Positions 1 through 6,464 of a stretch of DNA of 16,722 bases are shown here, one piece after another. The stretch's first letter is position 1. Each line of letters begins with the position of its first letter. A program made the position numbers and the translations under genes. The notes beneath the pieces were generated by a model that was given only the letters and a program-made list of their open reading frames with translations, had not been told where the DNA came from and ran no database searches. This DNA comes from DYEC01 sp034434695 (GTDB lineage: Bacteria > Chloroflexota > Anaerolineae > Anaerolineales > Anaerolineaceae): NCBI GenBank assembly GCA_034434695.1, contig DAOTYY010000047.1:1-16722 (forward strand). The letters are read 5' to 3'.

Positions 1-102
1 GACTTCACCATCCAACAGGGAGGACAGCCCGGTCGCGGTGGTTTGCCCAAAGGCGCTTATCAGATAGTCGCTGTACAAGTCCAGGAGTTTGCCGTTTTTC
101 AT
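1..102 (-). CDS. Transposase, N-terminal fragment (runs off left edge)
   Basis: Reading leftwards from an ATG at 100-102 gives 34 codons without a stop, starting MKNGKLLDLYSDYL and continuing through ISAFGQTTATGLSSLL to the window edge. From memory this opening resembles DDE transposases of the IS4/IS701-like group that are common in Anaerolineae and cyanobacteria: a short N-terminal helix followed by a 'GxTxATGLSxLLxGxVSHD' type stretch. Catalytic residues lie outside the window, so family placement is tentative. Only a weak ribosome-binding site precedes the ATG, as is usual for transposases. The gene points away from the P450 gene at 246, so the element's end must lie between 103 and 245. 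Confidence 0.6.
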   Translation of the reverse strand, partial: MKNGKLLDLYSDYLISAFGQTTATGLSSLLDGEV

Positions 103-140
103 ACACCAAGTTTACTCAAATCTGCGTAAGGTGAGATCTT
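1..140 (-). mobile_element. Insertion sequence, 5' end only; inner boundary uncertain
   Basis: This contains the transposase start at 102 plus the short untranslated lead normally found inside the terminal repeat. The terminal repeat cannot be delimited because the other end is outside the window. The stretch around 113-140, read on the minus strand as CTCACCTTACGCAG and neighbours, is the most terminal-repeat-like part, so the end is placed near 140 as a guess. The remaining 141-245 would be host DNA upstream of the P450 gene. It holds a TATAAT at 176-181 with no convincing -35 partner. Confidence 0.4.
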
Positions 141-245
141 AAGTTATGCAGGAATCAGATAAAATTAAGGGGTTGTATAATCTTTTAAGGAACTATGATT
201 TCGTTGGTTATGGTCATCGTACTGTGATAGGGAAAGGGAAGGCTG

Positions 246-1601
246 ATGACAATTTCCACTCGCCCTCCGGGCTTTAAGAGTTATGAACTGTTGTTTCAAC
301 TGAACCGGATTCGTCGGGACACACTGGGTTTTTTGTTAGATTGTGCAAAAAGGTTTGGCGACCTGACGTATTTTGAGGCGGGCAGACAGCGCGCTTTTCT
401 GGTTAATTCTGCTGATGGGGTTCGGCATGTTCTGCAGGATAATCATCGCGCCTATACCAAAGATACCATTCAGTACAATGCACTGTCACAAATTACCGGG
501 CGGGGGTTGCTGACCAGTGATGGTGATTTGTGGTTTCGCCAGCGCCGGTTGGAACAACCAGCTTTCTCGCGCGCTCGCCTGAACGCGCTGGATGAGGTGA
601 TTGTGCCGGCGGTGCAAAAGATGTTGCAGCGGTGGGAGCAACATGCCGTCAATAATGAGCTGGTGGATGTAGATGGTGAGATGATGCGCACCACACTGGA
701 GATTGTCGGTAAGGCATTATTCAGCATTGATCTTTCAACGCAGACACATCAACTGACCGAGGCGGTCTTGACCGTGTTGGACCACATTGTCTATCAGGTG
801 CAAAACCCAGTACGCCTGCCCGAGATTTTACTCACGCCGCACACGGTGCGCTTTCGGGCGGCGCTTTCCACGCTGGATATGGCAGTGTATGAAATGATTG
901 CTGGGCGACGCGAGCAGGCTGATCCCGGCGAGGATATGCTGGGGATGTTGTTACGAGCACGCGATGAGCAAACCGGTCAGCCAATGAGCGAAGAGCAGGT
1001 GCGTGACGAGGTGATCACGTTGCTCATTGCCGGACATGAGACGGTTGCCAGTGCGCTCACCTGGAGCTGGTATTTGCTGGCGCAGCACCCGCAGGTCTGG
1101 GAGAAACTGCACGCAGAGGTCAATTCGGTGTTGCAGGACCGCCTGCCAACGACAGCCGACCTGCCTAGTCTGCCTTATACGGCGCAGGTGTTTTCTGAGG
1201 CGTTGCGGCTCTACCCGCCTGCCTGGTTAATCACCCGCAAAGCGGCTGAAGAAGACGAGATTGAGGGTTATCGCATTCCCAAAGGCGCATTGATCATCAT
1301 CAGTCCGTATGTGATTCACCGTCATCCGAAATATTGGGAGAACCCGCTGACGTTTGACCCTGAACGGTTCCGTGAAGCGGGCGGCAAAAGCTACCCACGC
1401 TATGCCTATATCCCCTTTGGCGGCGGACCGCGTCTATGTATCGGTTCGCAGTTTGCACAGGTGGAAGCGATCCTGATTTTGGCGATGGTTACCCAGTACT
1501 ATCGCCTGGAATTGCCCAGAGGCAGTCAGGTCAAAGTGGATGCGCTGGTGACACTGCGCCCGCACGGAGGTTTAGCCATGCGAGTTATTCGTGCGGTGTG
1601 A
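246..1601 (+). CDS. Cytochrome P450 (451 aa)
   Basis: Haem-thiolate monooxygenase of the soluble bacterial type. All P450 signatures are visible in order: C-helix WFRQR (W96-R100), I-helix oxygen-binding groove AGHET (262-266), K-helix ExxR as EALR (318-321), the PERF meander (372-375) and the haem loop FGGGPRLCIG (391-400) with Cys398 as the axial ligand. The length is standard, and there is no membrane anchor or fused reductase. The start ATG at 246 is preceded by a purine-rich GGGAAAGGGAAGG stretch. No ferredoxin or ferredoxin reductase gene lies nearby, so redox partners must be encoded elsewhere. The substrate cannot be read from sequence. The gene stands alone between an IS end and a convergent gene 13 bases downstream, which would suit an acquired or dispensable gene. 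Identification as P450 is secure; the subfamily is unknown. Confidence 0.96.
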   Translation: MTISTRPPGFKSYELLFQLNRIRRDTLGFLLDCAKRFGDLTYFEAGRQRAFLVNSADGVRHVLQDNHRAYTKDTIQYNALSQITGRGLLTSDGDLWFRQRRLEQPAFSRARLNALDEVIVPAVQKMLQRWEQHAVNNELVDVDGEMMRTTLEIVGKALFSIDLSTQTHQLTEAVLTVLDHIVYQVQNPVRLPEILLTPHTVRFRAALSTLDMAVYEMIAGRREQADPGEDMLGMLLRARDEQTGQPMSEEQVRDEVITLLIAGHETVASALTWSWYLLAQHPQVWEKLHAEVNSVLQDRLPTTADLPSLPYTAQVFSEALRLYPPAWLITRKAAEEDEIEGYRIPKGALIIISPYVIHRHPKYWENPLTFDPERFREAGGKSYPRYAYIPFGGGPRLCIGSQFAQVEAILILAMVTQYYRLELPRGSQVKVDALVTLRPHGGLAMRVIRAV

Positions 1602-1614
1602 ACGTGTTCAGCTT

Positions 1615-1866
1615 TTATTCCAGCACTTTATAGACGACATCACCTTTGCGTACCGGTTCTTCGACGCGCAGCGCAACTTCCTGTCCGGCATGGACGGCTT
1701 CCACTTTCTGGTGTTCAATTTCCATTGAGGTTACGCGCTGCTCCAGTTCTGTGGTGTGTCCTAAAATTAACACCATATCGCCAATTTTTAAATCCCCGCT
1801 GAGCCGTAAGACCGCCACACCTATGCGGTTGTAGTAATGGGTGACCTGTCCGATTGGAACATTCAT
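1615..1866 (-). CDS. Stand-alone EF-Tu domain-2-like protein (83 aa)
   Basis: A single beta-barrel protein resembling domain 2 of translation GTPases, the group usually named 'translation elongation factor-like protein'. Visible family features are IGQVTHYYNRIGVAVLRLSG (5-24), the 'LKIGDMVLILG' turn (26-36), the VTSMEIEH strand (45-52) and the closing VRKGDVVYKV (72-81). There is no GTPase domain. The start at 1864-1866 is chosen over upstream in-frame starts because GGAGGG (1874-1879) sits seven bases before it and because family members begin at this point. A promoter is visible at 1927-1955. Its role is not established; in other genomes such proteins often lie near U32-type peptidases, but none is present here. 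Confidence 0.85.
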   Translation of the reverse strand: MNVPIGQVTHYYNRIGVAVLRLSGDLKIGDMVLILGHTTELEQRVTSMEIEHQKVEAVHAGQEVALRVEEPVRKGDVVYKVLE

Positions 1867-1926
1867 AACACATCCCTCCATGGAGTTTTTGCGTCCGAGA
1901 GATGCTTGCCAATGATGATTTACTAT

Positions 1927-1955
1927 AATGTAGCCAATCTGAAGGCAAAATGCAA
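1927..1955 (-). promoter_or_regulatory. Candidate sigma-70 promoter for the EF-Tu-like gene
   Basis: On the minus strand TTGCAT (-35, 1950-1955) and TACATT (-10, 1927-1932) are separated by exactly 17 bases. An overlapping TATAGT lies just downstream. The start would be near 1920, giving a leader of about 54 bases before the ATG at 1866. This would let the small gene be transcribed separately from the DUF92 gene upstream of it. Confidence 0.45.
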
Positions 1956-2036
1956 GAACTTTCTGATAAGGTAGTGTATGCGTGGACAAATGGGGATGCA
2001 GTTTTGTTATCTTTATGGCAGCGTTGAAAGCCTACC

Positions 2037-2843
2037 CTATAACACAAACAGTGACGCCAATAGCGCACCGCTCAATGCGCAGAAAGTGTTCACCCAATCG
2101 TTATTCATCCAGCGCCAGCCGCGCTTAAAGACGGTATTTGACCCGCATGTGTGCAAGGGATGGCGCTCGGTTTCCTTGCCACAGGCAGGGCAGGTATAAA
2201 TCGCCTGCACGGTGGCGCCCAACAGTGAATCCACCAGACTGGCAAGCAGACCGCCCAGCCCAACCGCTCCCATCCAGCGGATAGCAGCGACTTGCCCTGT
2301 CCCAAAGGGCAGGGCAAGCAGGGCGATGAACAATGCCCCGCTTAATGCTGCCAGCGTTCCTTCAATGGTGACGCCGCCGGAACTGCCGCGCTCAACCAGT
2401 CTGCCATTGGAGATCAAGCGAGGCTGGCTTCTTGACAGCACGCCCAGCTCGGTTGCCCAGGTGTCGGCGTTGACCGCTGCCATTGCCCCGGCAAACGCCG
2501 CCCAGGGCAGGACGGATTGAGGAAAGAAGAGATGCAGGATGACAAGGCAGCCAGCGATTGCACCGTTTGCTGCCACCTGTCCGGCGTCCCGTTCTGAGCC
2601 TTTGGAGAATTTTTCTGAAAGCGTTTCTTTGCGCTTCTGGGCAAAACGGGAAAGTGCACTGGATGAGATGAAAAAACCCATCAACAGCACCGCCCACCCC
2701 AGCCCGCCCAACCCAAATACGACGCTGCCCAGCACGAAAGCCGCCAGCGCGCCGCTGTTATTCAGGGCGTGCGCTTTGCGCGCCGCCAGCGCGACCAATA
2801 AAGCAAGAATGATACCAGTGAGCAGTTGCAAAGTGTTAATCAT
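2037..2843 (-). CDS. DUF92 / COG1836 integral membrane protein (VTE6/TMEM19-like, 268 aa)
   Basis: Polytopic membrane protein of the DUF92 family. The plant member VTE6 is a phytyl-phosphate kinase; bacterial function is not established but a prenyl-phosphate kinase role is plausible. Hydrophobic segments lie at about 2-20, 31-62, 95-125, 162-182 and 190-212, with another at the C-terminus. Family signatures visible are RDAGQVAANG (85-94), NADTWATELG (125-134), GGVTIEGT (156-163), DSLLGATVQ (205-213) and NNDWVN (247-252). Between the last two is a Cys/His patch, CPACG (218-222) and HPLHTCG (228-234), that looks able to bind a metal. The start ATG at 2841-2843 gives a normal first membrane helix, but the ribosome-binding site is weak. 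It is divergent from the methyltransferase gene. Confidence 0.9.
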   Translation of the reverse strand: MINTLQLLTGIILALLVALAARKAHALNNSGALAAFVLGSVVFGLGGLGWAVLLMGFFISSSALSRFAQKRKETLSEKFSKGSERDAGQVAANGAIAGCLVILHLFFPQSVLPWAAFAGAMAAVNADTWATELGVLSRSQPRLISNGRLVERGSSGGVTIEGTLAALSGALFIALLALPFGTGQVAAIRWMGAVGLGGLLASLVDSLLGATVQAIYTCPACGKETERHPLHTCGSNTVFKRGWRWMNNDWVNTFCALSGALLASLFVL

Positions 2844-2908
2844 TTTCAGCGATAAACTTAAGAACGTTTTTTATTCCTGGATGAATAAGCCCATGTTTAT
2901 CATACTTT

Positions 2909-2936
2909 GCCGCTTTTTGCAATAACCTCAAGCGGC
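2909..2936. repeat. Inverted repeat GCCGCTT-N14-AAGCGGC in a divergent intergenic region
   Basis: Perfect seven-base arms at 2909-2915 and 2930-2936 with a 14-base spacer. It lies between the divergent DUF92 and methyltransferase genes, five bases before the methyltransferase -35 box. No T-run follows on either strand and no transcript should end here, so an operator is more likely than a terminator. Confidence 0.4.
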
Positions 2937-2941
2937 TTTGC

Positions 2942-2970
2942 TTGCCCTAAGTGTTACTCCCTGCTACAAT
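2942..2970 (+). promoter_or_regulatory. Promoter of the methyltransferase operon (near-leaderless)
   Basis: TTGCCC (-35, 2942-2947), a 17-base spacer and TACAAT (-10, 2965-2970). Transcription would begin at about 2976-2981, at or just before the ATG at 2981. There is no Shine-Dalgarno sequence in front of that ATG, which agrees with a leaderless message. Confidence 0.6.
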
Positions 2971-2980
2971 TTTCTTACCT

Positions 2981-3841
2981 ATGAACCGCATTTATTTCGG
3001 TGATAATTTGCCTATTTTGCAAGCGTTGCCGGCGGAATCGGTTGACCTGATTTACGTTGATCCGCCGTTCAATACCGGCAAACGTCAGAACCGCCTTCAG
3101 ATCCGCACTGAACAGAGCGAGAAAGGTGACCGCACGGGTTTTGGCGGCAGACGTTATCTCACTGTTAAGGTCGGTCAACGCGGCTATATGGACATATTTG
3201 ATGATTACCTGGCTTTTTTAGAGCCTAGATTGATGGAAGCTTATCGTATTCTGAAACCGCATGGCAGCCTCTACTTTCACATTGATTACCGCGAGGTACA
3301 TTACTGCAAGGTGCTGCTGGACGCAATTTTTGGGCGCGACCATTTTCTGAATGAAATTATCTGGGCGTATGACTATGGTGCGCGTACAAAGCGTAAATGG
3401 CCGCCTAAACATGACAATATTCTCTGGTATGTAAAAGACCGTTTTCACTATACTTTTAATGTGGATGAAATTGAACGAATCCCGTATATGGCGCCCGGAC
3501 TGGTGGGCGCAGAAAAGGCGGCGCGTGGCAAGCTGCCAACCGACACCTGGTGGCATACTATCGTGCCGACCAACAGCCATGAGAAAACTGGTTACCCAAC
3601 GCAGAAGCCGCTCGGTGTTTTGCGGCGCATCATTCAGGCGTCGTCCAACCCTGGCGAAGTGGTAATGGATTTTTTTGCTGGCAGTGGAACGACTGGCATG
3701 GCAGCCTGGGAACTGGGTCGGCAGTTTATTCTGATAGATAACAACTTGCAGGCGTTGGAAGTGATGGCGAAACGCTTTGTGCAAGTCCCGCAAATTGAGT
3801 GGATCGGTTACGATCCGCATCCACTGATAAATGGATCGTGA
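2981..3841 (+). CDS. Site-specific DNA methyltransferase, beta class (286 aa)
   Basis: AdoMet-dependent amino-methyltransferase. The catalytic motif IV, DPPFNTG (27-33), is N-terminal, and the AdoMet-binding motif I, MDFFAGSGTTG (229-239), is C-terminal. This order defines the beta class; DPPF favours N6-adenine over N4-cytosine. TGYPTQKP (203-210), typical of this group, precedes motif I. The stretch between about 100 and 200 would hold the target recognition region; the sequence recognised cannot be predicted. No restriction endonuclease is adjacent, so it looks like an orphan methyltransferase. The start at 2981 is preferred over an upstream in-frame ATG at 2951, because a promoter -10 lies between them and homologues begin 'NRIYFGDNL'. 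The next gene begins 13 bases after the stop. Confidence 0.93.
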   Translation: MNRIYFGDNLPILQALPAESVDLIYVDPPFNTGKRQNRLQIRTEQSEKGDRTGFGGRRYLTVKVGQRGYMDIFDDYLAFLEPRLMEAYRILKPHGSLYFHIDYREVHYCKVLLDAIFGRDHFLNEIIWAYDYGARTKRKWPPKHDNILWYVKDRFHYTFNVDEIERIPYMAPGLVGAEKAARGKLPTDTWWHTIVPTNSHEKTGYPTQKPLGVLRRIIQASSNPGEVVMDFFAGSGTTGMAAWELGRQFILIDNNLQALEVMAKRFVQVPQIEWIGYDPHPLINGS

Positions 3842-3854
3842 GAGGGAGGGAGAT

Positions 3855-4691
3855 ATGGCTCTGCGTAGATTTTGGTTTGTGGTCCTAATCGTTTTGTTAG
3901 GCGCGTGCTTTCCTTTGCCGGGTCAGCGGGAGGCGCTGGAGACAGAAATTGCAGGCAAAATATATCAAACACTGACCGCCGCAGTGCCCCCTGCAACACC
4001 AACGCCGATGTTCACGGCGACCCCACCCTTGCCACCTACACCCTTACCAAGCCCGACACCTCTGCCGCAGGCGGTGGTTTTGTCGGTAAACTTGAATTTG
4101 CGCGAAGGACCCGGCTTCAATTACAACCCGATCAAACTGCTGGCGCGCGGCGACTTGCTTTCCATTGTTGGTACATATGCCGAGTGCGGCTGGTTAAAGG
4201 TGCGTATAGCGGATGGTACGGAAGGTTGGGTCAAGGGGGATTCAACTTATGTGTCATACAAAGAAGACTGCCGCACCTTTCCGCCCGGTACATTTCGACC
4301 GCCGAACGGCGCTATTTTTTCCGACCAGCGTAAACTGTTCGGTCTGGGCGAATTGGCGATTGAAAATGGCAGTGATCAGGATGGGCTGGTTGTTTTATCA
4401 GATAGCGTGAGTAACCCATTGGTAGCGTTCTATGTACGTCAGGGTGAAACCTTTACGCTTACCCGCATTGCCGATGGCAGTTACCAATTGTATTTCAAGC
4501 TTGGTTCCGAGTGGGTTGGAGATGAACTAAGGTTTCTTAACGTCTCTGCGGTCAAACGCATGGATGAACTGCTGGCGTTTGCGACTAGCGGGGCAACCTT
4601 CACAACGTGGAAGGTTAGTCTGCAGCCTGTTCCCGGTGGAACCGGCAGGGCAAGCGAAATCCCTGAAAGCGAGTTTCCCGCGCTGAAATAA
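3855..4691 (+). CDS. SH3b-domain lipoprotein (278 aa)
   Basis: Predicted exported lipoprotein. There is a short basic N-terminus, a hydrophobic core (6-17) and a lipobox LGAC with Cys18 as the lipidated residue. A low-complexity linker rich in Pro and Thr (45-72) follows, then an SH3b domain (about 74-137) with the typical 'NLREGPGFNYNPI' entry and 'GTEGWVKGD' exit. The C-terminal 140 residues (about 140-278) form a beta-rich segment I do not recognise. SH3b domains usually bind cell-wall or peptide ligands, so a cell-surface role is likely but unproven. The start at 3855 is preferred over one at 3831, because a GGGAGGGAG site lies just upstream and the signal peptide then starts cleanly. It appears to be co-transcribed with its two neighbours, 13 and 16 bases away. 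Confidence 0.85.
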   Translation: MALRRFWFVVLIVLLGACFPLPGQREALETEIAGKIYQTLTAAVPPATPTPMFTATPPLPPTPLPSPTPLPQAVVLSVNLNLREGPGFNYNPIKLLARGDLLSIVGTYAECGWLKVRIADGTEGWVKGDSTYVSYKEDCRTFPPGTFRPPNGAIFSDQRKLFGLGELAIENGSDQDGLVVLSDSVSNPLVAFYVRQGETFTLTRIADGSYQLYFKLGSEWVGDELRFLNVSAVKRMDELLAFATSGATFTTWKVSLQPVPGGTGRASEIPESEFPALK

Positions 4692-4707
4692 AAATCCGGA
4701 GGCAATC

Positions 4708-5470
4708 ATGAGCGAAACCCCGCCTATTCTGGAATACGATCCATCGCCGCGCGCCATTGTCAAACCGCAAACCAAATTTGAAGGACGGGCACCGGCTCGT
4801 GCGGTGTTGTGTTTTTTTTCAAGAAGTGTTGCAGAAACTGTTGGCGGAAGGTCAGCTCAGGATAGTTGGACATCTGGTCTCCGAAATTGGGCGTAACCCG
4901 ATTTACGAACTGGAGCGGCAGGGCGGGCGGCTGCTGGTACTCCATCCGGGGGTGGGTGCGCCGCTGGCAGCCGGCTTTCTGGAAGAACTGATTTCGCTGG
5001 GTGTGCAAAAGGTGATTGTCTGTGGCGGGTGTGGAGTACTGGATCACGTTATTGCTGCCGGGCGGCTGGTGGTTTTGCGTTCTGCGGTGCGCGATGAGGG
5101 GACGTCTTATCATTACTTACCCCCAGTCCGCGAGGTAGAAGCCAGTCCGCAGGCGGTTATGGCACTGGAAGAGACTCTGCGCCGCCGCGGCTTGCCGTAT
5201 CTGGTGGGCAAGTCCTGGACAACAGACGGACTATACCGCGAAACCGAAATGCGGCGGTTACGGCGGGTGATGGAGGGCTGTCTGGTGGTAGAGATGGAAG
5301 CGGCGGCTTTGTTTGCTGTGGCGCAGTTTCGCAAGATAACGCTGGGGCAGATTGTTTATGGCGGTGATCTGGTTGTGCCAGAAGGCTGGGATGAGCGCGC
5401 CTGGTTTGAGCGCAAAAGTGACCGCGAGTTGCTCTTCTGGCTGGCAGTGGAAGCTTGCGCAGGGTTATAA
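4708..5470 (+). CDS. Nucleoside phosphorylase-like protein, frame broken at a T8 run
   Basis: Member of the PNP/uridine phosphorylase/MTA-SAH nucleosidase superfamily. Two reading frames together make one protein of 253 residues. The first starts at 4708 behind an excellent GGAGG site and runs MSETPPILEYDPSPRAIV up to a run of eight T (4812-4819). The rest continues in the next frame from QEVLQKLLAEGQ to the stop at 5470. Removing one T joins them exactly. Family features in the joined protein are VLHPGVGAPLAAGFLEEL (77-94), VIVCGGCGVLD (102-112) and VVEMEAAAL (193-201), matching the Glu-Met-Glu nucleoside-binding segment of uridine phosphorylase. An internal ATG at 4757 exists in the second frame but lacks a good ribosome-binding site and gives a non-homologous start. 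The cause could be a sequencing error, a true inactivating mutation or slippage. Confidence 0.85.
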
Positions 5471-5475
5471 GGCGG

Positions 5476-6417
5476 TTATTGTGTGCCGCCGTATAACTGT
5501 CGGTGCACGACGCTTAGCGCGCGCACTTGCTCGGCAGCATGGTAAGAAGAACGCACGAGTGGGGCGCTTTCCACCCAGCGAAAGCCAATGCTATACCCAT
5601 AGTCGCGCAATTCCTGAAATTCTTCCAGCGTGTAGTAGCGGCTGATGGGCAAGTGCCGGCGGCTGGGTTGCAGATATTGCCCGATGGTCAGGATGTCCAC
5701 CTGCCAGTCGCGCAGGTCGCGCATCACTGCCTTCACTTCATCCATCGTTTCGCCCAACCCAACCATAATACCGGATTTGGTCAGCACATCTGGATCAAGC
5801 TTTTTAGCATTGCTCAGGACTGCCTGTGACCATTCATAATGGTCTTGCGGCTGAACGAGCTTAAACAGACGCGGTACGGTCTCAACATTGTGATTGAGGA
5901 TTTCCGGGCGGGCGTCCATGACGATTTTCAACGCCTCGAGACTACCCTTAAAATCCGGAATTAGTACCTCAATGGAACAACCGGGATGCAGTTCGCGGAT
6001 GCGGCGAATGACCATCGCAAAAATCGGCGCGCCGCCATCTTTGCGTTCATCGCGGTTGACACTGGTGATCACAGCGTGTTTCAGATTCATCGCTTTGACT
6101 GCCTGAGCGACGCGCTCCGGTTCTTCCCAATCCAGCGGCAGTGGGCGTCCGTGTTTGACGTCACAAAAGCCGCAGGTGCGCGTGCATATATCACCCATCA
6201 TCAGGAAAGTGGCAGTGCCGCTCCCCCAGCATTCGCCCATGTTCGGGCAGCCTGCTTCTTCGCAAACGGTGTGCAAAGCCTTTTGGCGCATCAGATTTTG
6301 CAGCCATTCGTAGGTTTCACCGGAAGGGGCGCGCACTTTGATCCAATCCGGGCGGCGAATGGGTTTGGTGTCCATGCGTTCTGGATTTATGCGATCTCGG
6401 GTCGGATTTATCGGCAT
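5476..6417 (-). CDS. lipA: Lipoyl synthase (313 aa)
   Basis: Radical SAM enzyme that inserts two sulfurs into the octanoyl chain on lipoyl-dependent proteins such as pyruvate dehydrogenase E2 and GcvH. Both clusters are visible: the auxiliary, sulfur-donating cluster in VCEEAGCPNMGEC (C52, C57, C63) and the radical SAM cluster in CTRTCGFC (C78, C82, C85). The conserved VNRDERKDGGA (120-130) and C-terminal RSSYHA (289-294), which supplies a serine ligand to the auxiliary cluster, are also present. Length is normal. AGGAGG (6423-6428) five bases before the ATG fixes the start. It is the last gene of the tpiA transcript, 47 bases after the HExxH membrane gene, and converges with the nucleoside phosphorylase gene. 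No lipB or lplA is in the window. Confidence 0.98.
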   Translation of the reverse strand: MPINPTRDRINPERMDTKPIRRPDWIKVRAPSGETYEWLQNLMRQKALHTVCEEAGCPNMGECWGSGTATFLMMGDICTRTCGFCDVKHGRPLPLDWEEPERVAQAVKAMNLKHAVITSVNRDERKDGGAPIFAMVIRRIRELHPGCSIEVLIPDFKGSLEALKIVMDARPEILNHNVETVPRLFKLVQPQDHYEWSQAVLSNAKKLDPDVLTKSGIMVGLGETMDEVKAVMRDLRDWQVDILTIGQYLQPSRRHLPISRYYTLEEFQELRDYGYSIGFRWVESAPLVRSSYHAAEQVRALSVVHRQLYGGTQ

Positions 6418-6464
6418 ATAACCTCCTGCCGCTCATTATATATGGTTTGAGCGGTCCTGTAAAG

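Noticed and set aside
1599..1610. TGAACGTGTTCA palindrome resembling an ArsR/SmtB operator
   Set aside because: It includes the P450 stop codon, is imperfect at its centre and lies at the end of two convergent genes with no promoter.
1978..2199. A 73-codon plus-strand open frame over the 3' end of the DUF92 gene
   Set aside because: Most of it lies antisense to conserved DUF92 motifs; no start signal supports it.
2951..2983. An in-frame upstream ATG for the methyltransferase
   Set aside because: It lies upstream of the -10 box and adds residues that homologues lack.
3218..3820. A 200-codon minus-strand open frame inside the methyltransferase gene
   Set aside because: It is antisense to a gene with clear catalytic motifs, and its translation has no recognisable motif.
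3985..4075. Repetitive-looking CCNAC-rich DNA
   Set aside because: It is explained by the Pro/Thr linker of the lipoprotein and has no regular repeat unit.
4757..5470. Taking the ATG at 4757 as the true start of the nucleoside phosphorylase
   Set aside because: Its first residues do not match the family, there is no good ribosome-binding site, and the frame starting at 4708 has an ideal one and joins it after removing one T.
5471..5490. GGCGG-N10-CCGCC as a terminator between the convergent nucleoside phosphorylase and lipA genes
   Set aside because: Only a five-base stem with a ten-base loop, overlapping the lipA stop codon and followed by no T-run on either strand.
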